From: an uncultured Clostridia bacterium
Lineage (GTDB): Bacteria; Bacillota; Clostridia; Christensenellales; Aristaeellaceae
Direction: 5' to 3'
Length of the DNA: 64,000 nucleotides
Assembly (NCBI GenBank): GCA_934647305.1
Contig: CAKUFI010000001.1
Coordinates: 124,001-188,000 of the forward strand
Shown here: piece after piece, positions 33,544 to 42,197 of the stretch
How the letters are laid out: every line of letters starts with the position of its first letter
Numbering within the stretch: the first letter of the stretch is position 1
Program-made: the position numbers and the translations under genes
The notes under the pieces: generated by a model
What the model was told of the DNA's origin: nothing
Database searches by the model: none
The model's input: the letters and a program-made list of their open reading frames with translations, nothing else

Positions 33544-33667
33544 GTGTTTCCCTCCCGAAATTGTGATTGTCTGAGACTATGATAGCGCAGGTTTGTGCCT
33601 GTGACCATACATTTTTCTGCGGAAGGCATGCACAAATATGTGATTCCCGCAAATTTGCGCACGATAC

Positions 33668-33697
33668 AGAAAAGCAGCGCGGCCGAAGCCACGCTGC
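33668..33697 (-). terminator. intrinsic terminator after the sugar-binding protein gene
   Basis: Minus strand GCAGCGTGGC-ttcg-GCCGCGCTGC (plus 33674-33697) followed by TTTTCT. Confidence 0.82.
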
Positions 33698-33744
33698 CTT
33701 TCCTTACGCCTTCATGCGAAGGCGCGATGCTTGGGAAGGAGAAT

Positions 33745-35223
33745 TTAATAGTACATATTGTACCAGTCGTTCAGGGAGGTGGTCAGCTCCTCGAGGCCGC
33801 GGCTCTCGAGCTCGCTCTGGAACGCATCCCACTCGGACATGTCGCGCTGGCCGATGATGAACAGCGTGGTCTGCTCGTTGGCGTAGTCGGTCACGCCCAG
33901 CTGCTGCTTGAGCTCGACATAGTCCTCATTGGTGGGCATGAACTGAGTGTACTCGGGCACAGCGGTCACGTTGCTGCGCTCGCGGGACTGCAGCACGCCG
34001 TTGAACGCCCAGTCAAATCCCTTGGCATACAGGCGGACATAGAAGGAGGGAGCGGTCGCCAGCACTTCGTAGCAGATCTTCCAGCCGACGGCGTTCTGTT
34101 CGTCGAGGGTCTGCTGGATCTTGCCATCCGCGTTCACGGTGTAGTCAGTGCCTTCGATGCCGTAGTCCTGAACCTTCTTGGCGGCGTCGGTGGCCATGTA
34201 GTTGATCCACTCGCAGGCCAGGTCGAACTTGTCGCTCTTCTTGGTGGGCACGGCGGCGTACAGCTGCACGGGCACGGTCTCGCCCAGGATGGCGGGGGTC
34301 TCGGCGTCCTTGGTCATCTGGGTCAGGTAGCCCAGCTTGGAGCCTTCGATGTTGTCGAAGACCTTGCGCAGGGAGGTGGCGGGAGAAGCCCAGCCGGCGC
34401 AGGCAGAGTAGGCCTTACCGGAGGTGAACTGCTCTTCCAGGGTGGTGGTGGAGGTGGTGCCGAATTCCTGGTTCAGGATGCCCTCGGCGTACAGCTTGTG
34501 GACGTACTCAACGTACTCCTTGTACTCGGGGGTGGTGAACAGGTACACCAGCTTGCCGTCAACCAGCTTGGTCTCGCCGCGCACGCCGAAGGCCGCCTTG
34601 ATGGGCTCCAGGCCGGTGCCGGCCAGCGGGATCATGTCCGGATACTTCTCCTGGACCAGCTTCCACATCTGATAGTACTCGTCCGCGGTCTGGGGCTCCT
34701 TCTCCAGGCCCAGGGTCTCGAAGATGTCGGTACGGGCGACAACGCCGTCGCCGTAGAGCATTTCGGCCTCTTCCTGAGAGGAGGGGAAGCAGTACATATG
34801 GCCGTCGATGGTCACGTAATCGAGCGCGGCCTGGGGAATCAGGTTGGTGTAGTCAGCCATGTTCTTGATGGCGTCGGTGGTCTCCACAAAGAGGCCCTGG
34901 GGCGCCCAGGCCTGATAATTGACGTAGGAAACGGACATGATGTCGGGCAGGTTGTTGCCGGAAGCCAGCATCAGGGTCTGCTTCTGAGTCTCTTCAGTGC
35001 CGTCCTGCAGCTGATATTCCCAGTTCATCTTGATGCCGGACTGCTCGTCGTGCGCGCGGGTGATGCGGTTGTCGTAGTAGGAGCCGTCGGCCTCGGTGAT
35101 GTTGTTCATCAGGTTATGGTAGCGCCAGCGGATGTTCAGGGAGCGCTCCTCATCGGCCAGGCTGAACGAGCAGCAGGACAGGACCAGCATGAGGACAAGG
35201 ATCATGGAAACGATCTTTTTCAT
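33745..35223 (-). CDS. extracellular sugar-binding protein of an ABC importer (YtcQ/LipO type)
   Basis: A 492-residue exported solute-binding protein. The signal region MKKIVSMILVLMLVLSCCSF could be read as a lipobox (VLSC) or as a normal signal cleaved after SLA; the lipoprotein reading is usual for the family. The mature part has the family pattern: GNNLPDIMSVSYVNYQAW, ALDYVTIDGHMYCFP, GLEKEPQTADEYYQMWKLVQEKYPD. It delivers oligosaccharide to the two permeases encoded upstream on the same strand. It has its own strong promoter and a long leader, consistent with higher expression of the binding protein. Confidence 0.88.
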   Translation of the reverse strand: MKKIVSMILVLMLVLSCCSFSLADEERSLNIRWRYHNLMNNITEADGSYYDNRITRAHDEQSGIKMNWEYQLQDGTEETQKQTLMLASGNNLPDIMSVSYVNYQAWAPQGLFVETTDAIKNMADYTNLIPQAALDYVTIDGHMYCFPSSQEEAEMLYGDGVVARTDIFETLGLEKEPQTADEYYQMWKLVQEKYPDMIPLAGTGLEPIKAAFGVRGETKLVDGKLVYLFTTPEYKEYVEYVHKLYAEGILNQEFGTTSTTTLEEQFTSGKAYSACAGWASPATSLRKVFDNIEGSKLGYLTQMTKDAETPAILGETVPVQLYAAVPTKKSDKFDLACEWINYMATDAAKKVQDYGIEGTDYTVNADGKIQQTLDEQNAVGWKICYEVLATAPSFYVRLYAKGFDWAFNGVLQSRERSNVTAVPEYTQFMPTNEDYVELKQQLGVTDYANEQTTLFIIGQRDMSEWDAFQSELESRGLEELTTSLNDWYNMYY

Positions 35224-35604
35224 GGGTGAACCTCCTCGTTTAATTGACTGCGGATCGGGCCGCAGTAACCTATCTTCAAGGGGATACATCCGCATGAATG
35301 CGCGCCTGAAAAAGTAAAATATCCCAAGCCATATTCACTTTTCAAGCACGAATCCATACGGGATGAGCCCTTTGAATTCATTAAGAATTATCTCACATTT
35401 TGTTGTGCTTGTCAATAGCTTTCTGAGAATTTGGCGCAGAAATAAACGTTGCACTGAGAAATATAGTTTGCACACTGCGTTTGAGATATCCGTTAATTAC
35501 GGGATATATGCGCATGGCGCAAATAAAATCCATATAAATAAACGCGCAAAGAACCCCTTGTGAAGCAGGATCCCATGCGCGTTAAATTATAGTTGAGGCT
35601 ATGT
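35224..35604 (-). promoter_or_regulatory. promoter and 150-base leader of the binding-protein gene, plus terminator of the permease gene
   Basis: Minus strand TTGACA, 17 bp, GATAAT (plus-strand 35410-35415 and 35387-35392), giving a leader of about 157 bases. The leader ends with a hairpin CTGCGG / CCGCAG (35248-35265) close to the GAGGAGG ribosome site. At 35541-35583 arms AACGCGCA and TGCGCGTT followed by TTTATTTATA (minus strand) form a probable terminator or RNA-processing barrier behind the permease gene. No gene is seen here. Confidence 0.65.
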
Positions 35605-36474
35605 TTATTCCTTGACGGCGCCGATCATCATGCCGCCCACGAAATACTTCTGCAGGAAGGGGTAGACGCACAGGATCGGCAGGATGGCGGAGATAGTGGT
35701 GGAGGCGCGCACGCCCTCGGTGGAGACGTAGGCGAGCTGCTCCGGATCCTCCTCGGCCAGCAGATCCAGGTTCTGCAGGATGTTGCGCAGGTACAGCTGG
35801 ATGGGCATCAGATCCTTACGGGTGGTGTAGATGACCGCGTTGAAGTAGGCGTTCCACTTGCCCACGGCGAAGAACAGGGAGATGGTCGCGATGGCGGGAA
35901 TGGACAGCGGCAGGATGATCTTGAAGAGGATGACCATGTTGCTCGCGCCGTCGATTCGGGCGGATTCCTCCAGAGAGGGCGAAATGCTCTCCATGAAGTT
36001 GCGCATCAGGATGATGTTGAACACGCCCACGCCGCCGGGCAGGATCAGCACCGCGTAGGTGTCCAGCAGGCCGACGCTGGAGAAGAGCAGGTAGGTGGGG
36101 ATGATGCCGCCGCCGAAGAACATCGTGAAGATGAACAGGCCGACGTAGAGCTTCTGGAAGGGCAGGTTCTGGCGGGTAAAGACGAAGGCGGTCAGGAAGG
36201 TGATGACCATGGACAGCACCGTGCCGCACACCGTGATGATGACTGAGTTCTTCATCGAGACCAGGTACTGCTTGTTGTTCAGCACGAAGGAGTAATTATC
36301 CAACTGGAACTCCTTGGGCCAGAAGTAGACCTTCTTGAGCACCAGGGGCATGTTGCCGCTGAAGGACTTCGCGATCACGTGGATAAACGGAGCCAGGCAG
36401 AGCAGCCCGACAAGGGTGACGATGATAATGTTGATGACATTGAAAATGCGCTCGCCGCGCGTACGGATCGTCAT
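35605..36474 (-). CDS. sugar ABC transporter permease (YtcP/LplC type)
   Basis: A 289-residue membrane permease with six helices. The EAA loop reads MRNFMESISPSLEESARIDGASNM; the C-terminal KYFVGGMMIGAVKE is typical for this CUT1 subfamily, which imports complex or plant-derived oligosaccharides. Pairs with the permease encoded 19 bp upstream. The ATG has an AAAGGAG site. Confidence 0.9.
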   Translation of the reverse strand: MTIRTRGERIFNVINIIIVTLVGLLCLAPFIHVIAKSFSGNMPLVLKKVYFWPKEFQLDNYSFVLNNKQYLVSMKNSVIITVCGTVLSMVITFLTAFVFTRQNLPFQKLYVGLFIFTMFFGGGIIPTYLLFSSVGLLDTYAVLILPGGVGVFNIILMRNFMESISPSLEESARIDGASNMVILFKIILPLSIPAIATISLFFAVGKWNAYFNAVIYTTRKDLMPIQLYLRNILQNLDLLAEEDPEQLAYVSTEGVRASTTISAILPILCVYPFLQKYFVGGMMIGAVKE

Positions 36475-36492
36475 ACTCTGTGCACTCCTTTC

Positions 36493-37452
36493 TTAATACA
36501 TGCCGCGTCCGCCAAGCTTCTTGACGAAGGTGTTGGAGCTGACCAGCAGGCAGCAGCCCACCAGCGAGGAGAACAGGCCGCAGGCGGTGGAGTAGCTGAA
36601 GTCCATGGCCGCCTGGAAGGACTGGCGATAGATGTAGGTGTCAAGGATGTCGACCTTCTCGTAGACGGGCTCGGAGTAGAGCATGAAGATCTGCTCGAAG
36701 CCTGCACCGGTCATGATATTGCCCAGACGCATCAGCAGCATGACGATGAAGGTGTTGAAGATGGCGGGCAGGGTGACGTGAATGACCTGCTTGAAGCGGC
36801 CCGCGCCGTCGATGGCGGCGGCCTCATAGAGCTGCGGATCGACGCCGGTGATGGCAGCCAGGTAGATGATCGTGCCCCAGCCGAATTCCTTCCAGATGTC
36901 GGTAAAATAGATCACCGGGCGGATCCATTTATTGGAACCGAGGAAATAAATCGAGTTGATTCCCAGCAGGTTGAGGGCTTTGTTGATGATGCCCGAGGAG
37001 GGGGAGAGCATGTCGTTGAAAATGCCGGCCACGACGACCCAGGAGATGAAGTGCGGGATGTAGACGACTGTCTGCACCGCGCGCTTGAAGACCTTGCCGC
37101 GCAGCTCGTTGAGCAGCAGCGAGAAGATGATCGGAACGGGCATGCCCAGGATGATCTTGCTGAAGCTGATGACCAGGGTGTTGCGCAGGGCACGCTTGAA
37201 CTCGGGCGAGTGCATCAGACGCTGGAAGTTCTTGAGACCGACCCATTTGCTGCCCAGGATGCCTAGGTTGAGGCGGTACTTTTTGAAGGCAATGATGATG
37301 CCGTACATCGGGGCGTAGGAGAAGAACAACAGGAACAGAAGCCCGGGCAGTGCCATGAGGTACACGTCCCAGTTATACCTCATCTGCTTGCGTCGAATGG
37401 TGCGCAGACGCTCTTTCGAGACTGTCCGCACGGCGGGAGTCGGGTTGGTCAT
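36493..37452 (-). CDS. sugar ABC transporter permease (LplB type)
   Basis: A 319-residue permease with six helices and a charged N-terminus. LPGLLFLLFFSYAPMYGIIIAFKKY is the conserved first membrane segment of LplB-type proteins and LYEAAAIDGAGRFKQVIHVTLP is the EAA loop that contacts the ATPase. No ATPase gene is in this cluster; the MsmX-type protein at 54829 is a candidate partner. First gene of the importer cluster. Confidence 0.9.
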   Translation of the reverse strand: MTNPTPAVRTVSKERLRTIRRKQMRYNWDVYLMALPGLLFLLFFSYAPMYGIIIAFKKYRLNLGILGSKWVGLKNFQRLMHSPEFKRALRNTLVISFSKIILGMPVPIIFSLLLNELRGKVFKRAVQTVVYIPHFISWVVVAGIFNDMLSPSSGIINKALNLLGINSIYFLGSNKWIRPVIYFTDIWKEFGWGTIIYLAAITGVDPQLYEAAAIDGAGRFKQVIHVTLPAIFNTFIVMLLMRLGNIMTGAGFEQIFMLYSEPVYEKVDILDTYIYRQSFQAAMDFSYSTACGLFSSLVGCCLLVSSNTFVKKLGGRGMY

Positions 37453-37812
37453 AGTGCGATTCCTCCTTACAAAATTGCGATGGCCGCAAAAGCCATAAAC
37501 ATAACATTTTATCGGCTTTGTACAGATTTATGTGCTGAGTGAAACACAACACCTGTTTCGATCGAAACTTCGCGTCAGTTTAAGCTTCCTGTAAAAGTGA
37601 GGCGAATTTCACAATCGGTCTGATATATATATATATATCATGCCCTCGTTTTCGATTTATTGCGGCGTATTTTGTGCAAATACGTCATTGACATTCATCA
37701 GTAAAACACATATACTATACACGATGTTCGAGTTAAAAATCAACAACAATATTCTCTTTTTCCAAACAATATTCCGATTGTGGACAAAAAATCGTCGAAA
37801 TGAGGGAAGAAA
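37453..37812. promoter_or_regulatory. divergent regulatory region between lplB-like and araC-like genes
   Basis: An AT-rich 360-bp gap without a gene. Plus strand: TTGACA, 17 bp, TATACT (37688-37693 and 37711-37716), a strong promoter for the AraC-type regulator. The perfect 14-bp palindrome GTTTCGATCGAAAC (37555-37568) is a likely operator. A (TA)n run flanked by GA and TC (37622-37639) is self-complementary. The promoter of the permease genes could not be fixed; GATAAA near 37510 is a weak minus-strand -10 candidate. Confidence 0.65.
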
Positions 37813-38694
37813 ATGGCAGTTCTGGACTGGGAATACTGTTCCGGGAAGGCGCCCGGCAGCTATGCGCGGCTGTTCCATCGCGAGGCCCAGGCCGGCGAAA
37901 AGTCGCTGACCTTTCACTCGTCGCCCTACTATCAGATCGTCTGGATTCAGGCGGGCGGCGGCGTGTACAACGTGATGGGGCGGGAATATCCCTTCCAGGC
38001 GGGCGACCTCTTCCTGTTTACTCAGCGGGAGACGCACTACGTCCGCGCGGTGCAGGAGACGCCGACGCTGCGCATGGAGAGCCTGCTGTTTTCGAGGCAG
38101 TTCCTGTGTTCTGAAAGCGACTTCGGTCTGTATTCTGAGTATCTGCGCGTCTATACCGACCGAAGTCCGGAATATTCCAACCGCATCTCAGGCGGCGATC
38201 CGCGAACGGCGGCCTACTTTGACACGGTGCGCGCACTGTATGAGGACGTGCGCCTGCCTGCCGAGACGGCGGCCTGCCGCGTGCGGGCAAGGCTTTTGTT
38301 CCTGCTGACGCAGCTCGCGCTCGATCACGGCGAGCTGATCGCGGCGGAATCGGACGGCGAAGCGGCGCTGTCGCCCTGCGTGCTGTCGGCCGTGCGCTAC
38401 ATCGACGCACACTTCCGCGAGGAGCTGACGCTTGACGACCTGGCCGGTCAGGCGGGCCTGGCGCGCAGCTACTTCTCCGCCGCCTTCAAGCGCGCGCAGG
38501 GCATGACGCCCTGGGACTATCTAACCTCCAAGCGGATCGACTGCGCCATCGCGCTGATGGTCAAGGAAGGAAAAAGCGTGACCGCGGCGGCGACGCAGTC
38601 GGGCTTCAACAGCACGGTCAACTTCAACCGCGCCTTTCGAAAGTACACCGGCAAAACGCCCACCGAGTACCTGCGCACGCTGCGGGTTAAATAG
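37813..38694 (+). CDS. AraC-family transcriptional regulator
   Basis: A 293-residue regulator. The N-terminal cupin-like sensor (about 20-130: YYQIVWIQAGGGVYNVMGREYPFQAGDLFLF) binds a sugar or derivative. The C-terminal two helix-turn-helix motifs are complete: LDDLAGQAGLARSYFSAAFKRAQGMTPWDYLTSKRI and VTAAATQSGFNSTVNFNRAFRKYTGKTPTEYLR. Divergent from the importer, so it very probably activates the permease and binding-protein genes in response to the imported sugar. Confidence 0.9.
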   Translation: MAVLDWEYCSGKAPGSYARLFHREAQAGEKSLTFHSSPYYQIVWIQAGGGVYNVMGREYPFQAGDLFLFTQRETHYVRAVQETPTLRMESLLFSRQFLCSESDFGLYSEYLRVYTDRSPEYSNRISGGDPRTAAYFDTVRALYEDVRLPAETAACRVRARLLFLLTQLALDHGELIAAESDGEAALSPCVLSAVRYIDAHFREELTLDDLAGQAGLARSYFSAAFKRAQGMTPWDYLTSKRIDCAIALMVKEGKSVTAAATQSGFNSTVNFNRAFRKYTGKTPTEYLRTLRVK

Positions 38695-38702
38695 GAAAAG
38701 AA

Positions 38703-38743
38703 TCGGCGCGGACCTTTGCGGCGCGCCGGTTTTGTGCTATAAT
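38703..38743 (+). promoter_or_regulatory. terminator of the AraC gene overlapping the promoter of the sugar kinase gene
   Basis: Arms CGGCGCG and CGCGCCG (38704-38730) followed by TTTTG end the regulator transcript. The extended -10 TGCTATAAT (38735-38743) with TTTGCG 17 bp upstream (38715-38720) overlaps that hairpin and starts the next unit. Confidence 0.55.
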
Positions 38744-38777
38744 TGAGCGGAAACGACGAGTGAAAGGCGGCATACGA

Positions 38778-39707
38778 ATGATTTTCACAGTGACGCTGAA
38801 TCCGGCCTGCGACAGGACGGTCATCATCGAGCGGTTCCACCTCGATCAGGTGAACCGCGTCAGCGAGAGCCGGCGAGACCCGGGCGGCAAGAGCATTAAC
38901 GTCTCCAAGGTGATCCGCGCCCTGGGCGGCGAGAGCGTGGCGACGGGTCTTCTGGGCGGCGAAACGGGGGACTATATCGCCTCCGCGCTGGAAAAAATGG
39001 GGATTCGGCAGCGGTTCGTGCGCGTGAGCGTCCCCACCCGAACCAACCTCAAGATCGTCGACCCGGTCGAGGGCACCTATACCGACGTCAACGACTCGGG
39101 CGAGCCGGCCGCGCAGGCGGAGATCGACCGGGTGCTTGATCTGCTGCTTGAGGAGGCGAAGGCGGGCGATGTGGCGGTGCTGGCGGGCAAGCTGCCCAGG
39201 GGCGCGAAGGAGGATACCTACGGCGCATGGACGCGCGCGCTGAAGGCAAGGGGCGTGTCGGTCTACGTGGACGCGGAGGGCGAGGCGCTCGTCCAGGCGG
39301 TCAGGGCCGCGCCCGCGCTGATCAAGCCCAACGAGAAGGAGCTTGCCGACCTGACCGGGCGCGAGGCCTCGAGCCGGGAGGAAATCGCCCGGAGCGCGGA
39401 AGAACTGCTGAAAGAAGGCGTGGGCGCGGTCGTCGTGTCGCTGGGCGGCGAGGGCGCGCTGTGCTTCTCGGGCGGAGAGCGCTGGCAGGCGAAGGGCCTG
39501 CATGTTGAAGTGAAGAGCACCGTGGGCGCGGGCGATTCGATGATGGCGGCGATGGCGCTGGGCGAGGAAAGGGGAATGGCGCTTTGCGAGCGCTTTCGCC
39601 TGGCCATGGCGGTCAGCGCGGCCAAGGTGATGATGAGCGGTTCGCAACCGCCTGAAAAGGCGACGGTCGACGCGCTGCTTTCACGGGTTGAAATGGAACG
39701 ATTTTAG
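38778..39707 (+). CDS. 1-phosphofructokinase / tagatose-6-phosphate kinase family (PfkB)
   Basis: A 309-residue PfkB-family sugar phosphate kinase of the FruK/LacC group. The start MIFTVTLNPACDRTV and RRDPGGKSINVSKVI motifs bind substrate; LIKPNEKELADLTG and the C-terminal anion hole VGAGDSMMAAM with the catalytic Asp are complete. Fructose 1-phosphate, tagatose 6-phosphate or a related ketose phosphate is the probable substrate. Start chosen at the ATG with AAAGGCGG nine bases upstream. The next gene, a ketose-phosphate-type dehydrogenase, follows by 12 bp. Confidence 0.85.
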   Translation: MIFTVTLNPACDRTVIIERFHLDQVNRVSESRRDPGGKSINVSKVIRALGGESVATGLLGGETGDYIASALEKMGIRQRFVRVSVPTRTNLKIVDPVEGTYTDVNDSGEPAAQAEIDRVLDLLLEEAKAGDVAVLAGKLPRGAKEDTYGAWTRALKARGVSVYVDAEGEALVQAVRAAPALIKPNEKELADLTGREASSREEIARSAEELLKEGVGAVVVSLGGEGALCFSGGERWQAKGLHVEVKSTVGAGDSMMAAMALGEERGMALCERFRLAMAVSAAKVMMSGSQPPEKATVDALLSRVEMERF

Positions 39708-39719
39708 GAGGGAACAAAA

Positions 39720-40982
39720 ATGCTGACCAAAGCGGTAAGACTGCACGGAAAAAACGACCTGCGGCTGGATACCTTTGAACTGCCCGAGATTCAGGAGGAC
39801 GAAATCCTGGTCAAGGTGATTTCCGACTCGATCTGCATGTCCACCTACAAGGCGGCCATTCAGGGCACCGAGCACAAGCGCGTGCCCGCCGACGTGGCCG
39901 AGCATCCCACGATCATGGGTCACGAGTTCAGCGGCGTAATCGTCAAGGTGGGCAGCAAGTGGGCACATGAATTCAAGGAAGGCGAGAAGTTCGGCATTCA
40001 GCCGGCCATCAACTACAAGGGCTCGATGGACAGCCCCGGCTACTCCTTCCGCTACATCGGCGGCGACACCCAGTACGCCATCGTGGGCAAGGAGGTGCTG
40101 GATACGAACAGCCTGCTGCACTACCGCGGCAAGGAGTTCTTCTTCGCCTCGCTGTCCGAGCCGCTCAGCTGCATCATCGGCGCTTTCCACGCGCAGTATC
40201 ACACCAAGCCCGGCGTGTACGCGCACGAGATGGGCATCGTACCGGGCGGCAGTATGGCGCTGCTCGCCTGCGCGGGTCCGATGGGACTGGGCGCGATCGA
40301 CTACGCGATTCACTGCGACCGCCGTCCGGGCCTGCTGGTCGTGACCGACATCGATCAGGCCAAGCTGGACCGCGCCGCCTCGATCTACACCGTCGAGGAC
40401 GCGGCCCGGCACGGCGTGCGCCTGATCTACATGAACACCGCGAAGGAAGAAAACCCGGTCGAGGCGCTGCGCGCGCTGACCGACGACAAGGGCTTTGACG
40501 ACGTGTTCGTCTTCGCGCCGGTCGCTTCGCTGATCGAGCAGGGCGATCAGATCCTGGGCCGCGACGGCTGCCTGAACTTCTTCGCCGGCCCGACCGACCA
40601 CAAGCTGTCCGCGCGCTTCAATTTCTACGAGGTGCACTACGGCGCCCAGCACCTGGTGGGGACCTCCGGCGGCAACACCGAGGACATGAAGGAAGCGCTG
40701 CACATGATCGCCGAGGGCAGGCTGAACCCGGCCGGCATGATCACCCACGTGGGCGGCCTGGACGCGGCGGCCGAGGCCACGCTGAACCTGCCGCACATCC
40801 CCGGCGGCAAGAAGCTGATCTACCCGCAGATTTCCCTGCCGCTGACCGCCATCGACGACTTCGCCGAGCGGGGCAAGACCGATCCGCTGATGAAGGCGCT
40901 CGCGGAAATCTGCGCCCGCCACAACGGCCTGTGGAGCGGCGAGGCCGAGGAATACCTGCTCGCGCACGCCAGGAGCATCTGA
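39720..40982 (+). CDS. zinc-dependent alcohol dehydrogenase, sorbose-1-phosphate reductase-like
   Basis: A 420-residue medium-chain dehydrogenase. Catalytic zinc ligands are placed in SICMSTYK (Cys39), GHEFSG (His-Glu about 67) and SEPLSC. The nucleotide-binding segment AGPMGLGAIDYAIH followed by VVTDIDQAKLDRAASI predicts NAD(P). The overall length and the PEIQEDEILVKV start resemble SorE-type L-sorbose 1-phosphate reductases. Paired with the PfkB kinase it would interconvert sugar phosphates of a ketose or polyol route. No PTS genes are nearby. Confidence 0.8.
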   Translation: MLTKAVRLHGKNDLRLDTFELPEIQEDEILVKVISDSICMSTYKAAIQGTEHKRVPADVAEHPTIMGHEFSGVIVKVGSKWAHEFKEGEKFGIQPAINYKGSMDSPGYSFRYIGGDTQYAIVGKEVLDTNSLLHYRGKEFFFASLSEPLSCIIGAFHAQYHTKPGVYAHEMGIVPGGSMALLACAGPMGLGAIDYAIHCDRRPGLLVVTDIDQAKLDRAASIYTVEDAARHGVRLIYMNTAKEENPVEALRALTDDKGFDDVFVFAPVASLIEQGDQILGRDGCLNFFAGPTDHKLSARFNFYEVHYGAQHLVGTSGGNTEDMKEALHMIAEGRLNPAGMITHVGGLDAAAEATLNLPHIPGGKKLIYPQISLPLTAIDDFAERGKTDPLMKALAEICARHNGLWSGEAEEYLLAHARSI

Positions 40983-41200
40983 CCACGGGAAAAGGGACTG
41001 CCGCCGATGGAAAATCCGTTTGAATACGTCAAGGCAATTCAGAGGGATTTTGATGGAAGCAGAATATGATATGGCGATGAATACTTCGAAGTAACCGGTA
41101 TGGAAAACCACCTGTGACCTCAAAACGACCGCCTGTCGAGAAACGGTGGAAATCGCTTCCCGGTATCTGTATACTGTAACCGCAGCGAGGAGGTGAGGCG
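40983..41200 (+). promoter_or_regulatory. gap with a short frame and the LytTR promoter
   Basis: A 20-codon frame from ATG 41007 (MENPFEYVKAIQRDFDGSRI) has no good support and may be a remnant. TGGAAA, 17 bp, TATACT (41147-41152 and 41170-41175) is a plausible promoter for the LytTR-DUF3021 pair. Confidence 0.4.
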
Positions 41201-41641
41201 ATGCAAATTGAAATTGAAATCGACGAAAAGTGCAGGGAACCGAAGATCATCGTCGTGACAGACAAAATGACGGATGAAGTCAACGACCTTTTGAAAAGGC
41301 TTTCGGACGGGCGGCCGCAGGTGATTGCCGGCTTCAAGGACGAGATCGTCGAGCTGCTGGAACCGTCAGACATCTACCGCGTGTTCGCCGTATCGGGCAA
41401 AGTGCTTGCGGAAACGGCTCGCGGCGAGTACGCACTCCGTCTGCGGCTGTACGAGGCGGAGCAGCGGCTTGACAGCCGATCCTTCGTCCGAATATCAAAC
41501 TCGGACATTATCAATCTGAAGAAGGTCAGGAGCTTCGATCTGAGCTTTGCGGGGACAATTTGCATTACGCTTTCAAACGGCACGGTTACGTATGTTTCAA
41601 GGCGATCCGTCGCCAGAATCAAACAGGTATTAGGGATATGA
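41201..41641 (+). CDS. LytTR-domain DNA-binding protein
   Basis: A 146-residue regulator. The C-terminal two thirds is a LytTR domain: DIYRVFAVSGKVLAET, LRLYEAEQRLDSRSFVRISNSDIINLKKV and GTVTYVSRRSVARIKQVLG. There is no receiver domain, only a short N-terminal part. It is paired with a DUF3021 membrane protein, a common two-gene module in Bacillota in which the membrane partner is thought to control the regulator. Base composition is less GC-rich than the neighbours. Start ATG after AGGAGGTG. Confidence 0.88.
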   Translation: MQIEIEIDEKCREPKIIVVTDKMTDEVNDLLKRLSDGRPQVIAGFKDEIVELLEPSDIYRVFAVSGKVLAETARGEYALRLRLYEAEQRLDSRSFVRISNSDIINLKKVRSFDLSFAGTICITLSNGTVTYVSRRSVARIKQVLGI

Positions 41642-41651
41642 GGTGACAGAA

Positions 41652-42110
41652 ATGAAGAAAAAACTGATTCAGCGCGGGATTCTCGGCTTTCCTCTCGGCA
41701 TCGCAATCGGGCACGTCATCACCGTGATCGGCTCAATCTGCATCGGAGACGGCCTGTTTCACCCGCTCAATCCGGAACTGGTTCGCACAATGGGCGACGA
41801 ATTACACGCCATTCTCCTTCAGACTGCGCTCTGTGGAATCATGGGTACGGGCTTTGCGGCGGCTTCGGTGATCTGGGAGATTGATTCGTGGAGCCTTGCA
41901 AAGCAAAGCGGGATTTACTTCGCCGTCGCCTGCCTGGTGATGTTTCCGATCTCGTACTTTGCAAACTGGATGCCCCATACAACGGGCGGCGTCCTGTCTT
42001 ATGTGGGGATTTTTGCAGGCATCTTCGCCTTTACCTGGCTGGCTCAATACTTCGTGTGGAGGGGAAGGATCAGGAGGATGAACGAAGGGATTAAGGGCAA
42101 GCGGGCGTAA
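41652..42110 (+). CDS. DUF3021 family membrane protein
   Basis: A 152-residue protein with four helices and a basic tail, of the DUF3021 family. The start ATG at 41652 has GAGGTG overlapping the stop of the LytTR gene, so translation is coupled. It probably senses or modulates at the membrane and controls the LytTR partner; this is inferred from the conserved pairing. Confidence 0.85.
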   Translation: MKKKLIQRGILGFPLGIAIGHVITVIGSICIGDGLFHPLNPELVRTMGDELHAILLQTALCGIMGTGFAAASVIWEIDSWSLAKQSGIYFAVACLVMFPISYFANWMPHTTGGVLSYVGIFAGIFAFTWLAQYFVWRGRIRRMNEGIKGKRA

Positions 42111-42129
42111 AGCGATCTGCGCGCCATAA

Positions 42130-42173
42130 ACGATCCTCCGGGTGCTGCGGCGTCCGGAGGATCGTCTGTTTTT
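42130..42173. terminator. bidirectional terminator
   Basis: Perfect arms ACGATCCTCCGG (42130-42141) and CCGGAGGATCGT (42154-42165), followed by CTGTTTTTA on the plus strand and by TTTATGGCG on the minus strand. It ends both DUF3021 and galT transcripts. Confidence 0.82.
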
Positions 42174-42197
42174 ATGAACGCCCGTCCTCTGACGGAG

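Noticed and set aside
31186..33582. Plus-strand 2.4-kb frame opposite the beta-galactosidase gene
   Set aside because: The composition is low-complexity valine, histidine and alanine from reverse-read GC-rich codons; the minus strand encodes a complete GH2.
37622..37639. TA dinucleotide run as an origin or DNA-unwinding element
   Set aside because: No DnaA boxes or replication genes are nearby; it is more likely just part of an AT-rich regulatory region.
41007..41069. 20-codon frame MENPFEYVKAIQRDFDGSRI as a gene
   Set aside because: Too short, with no convincing ribosome site or family; possibly a gene remnant.
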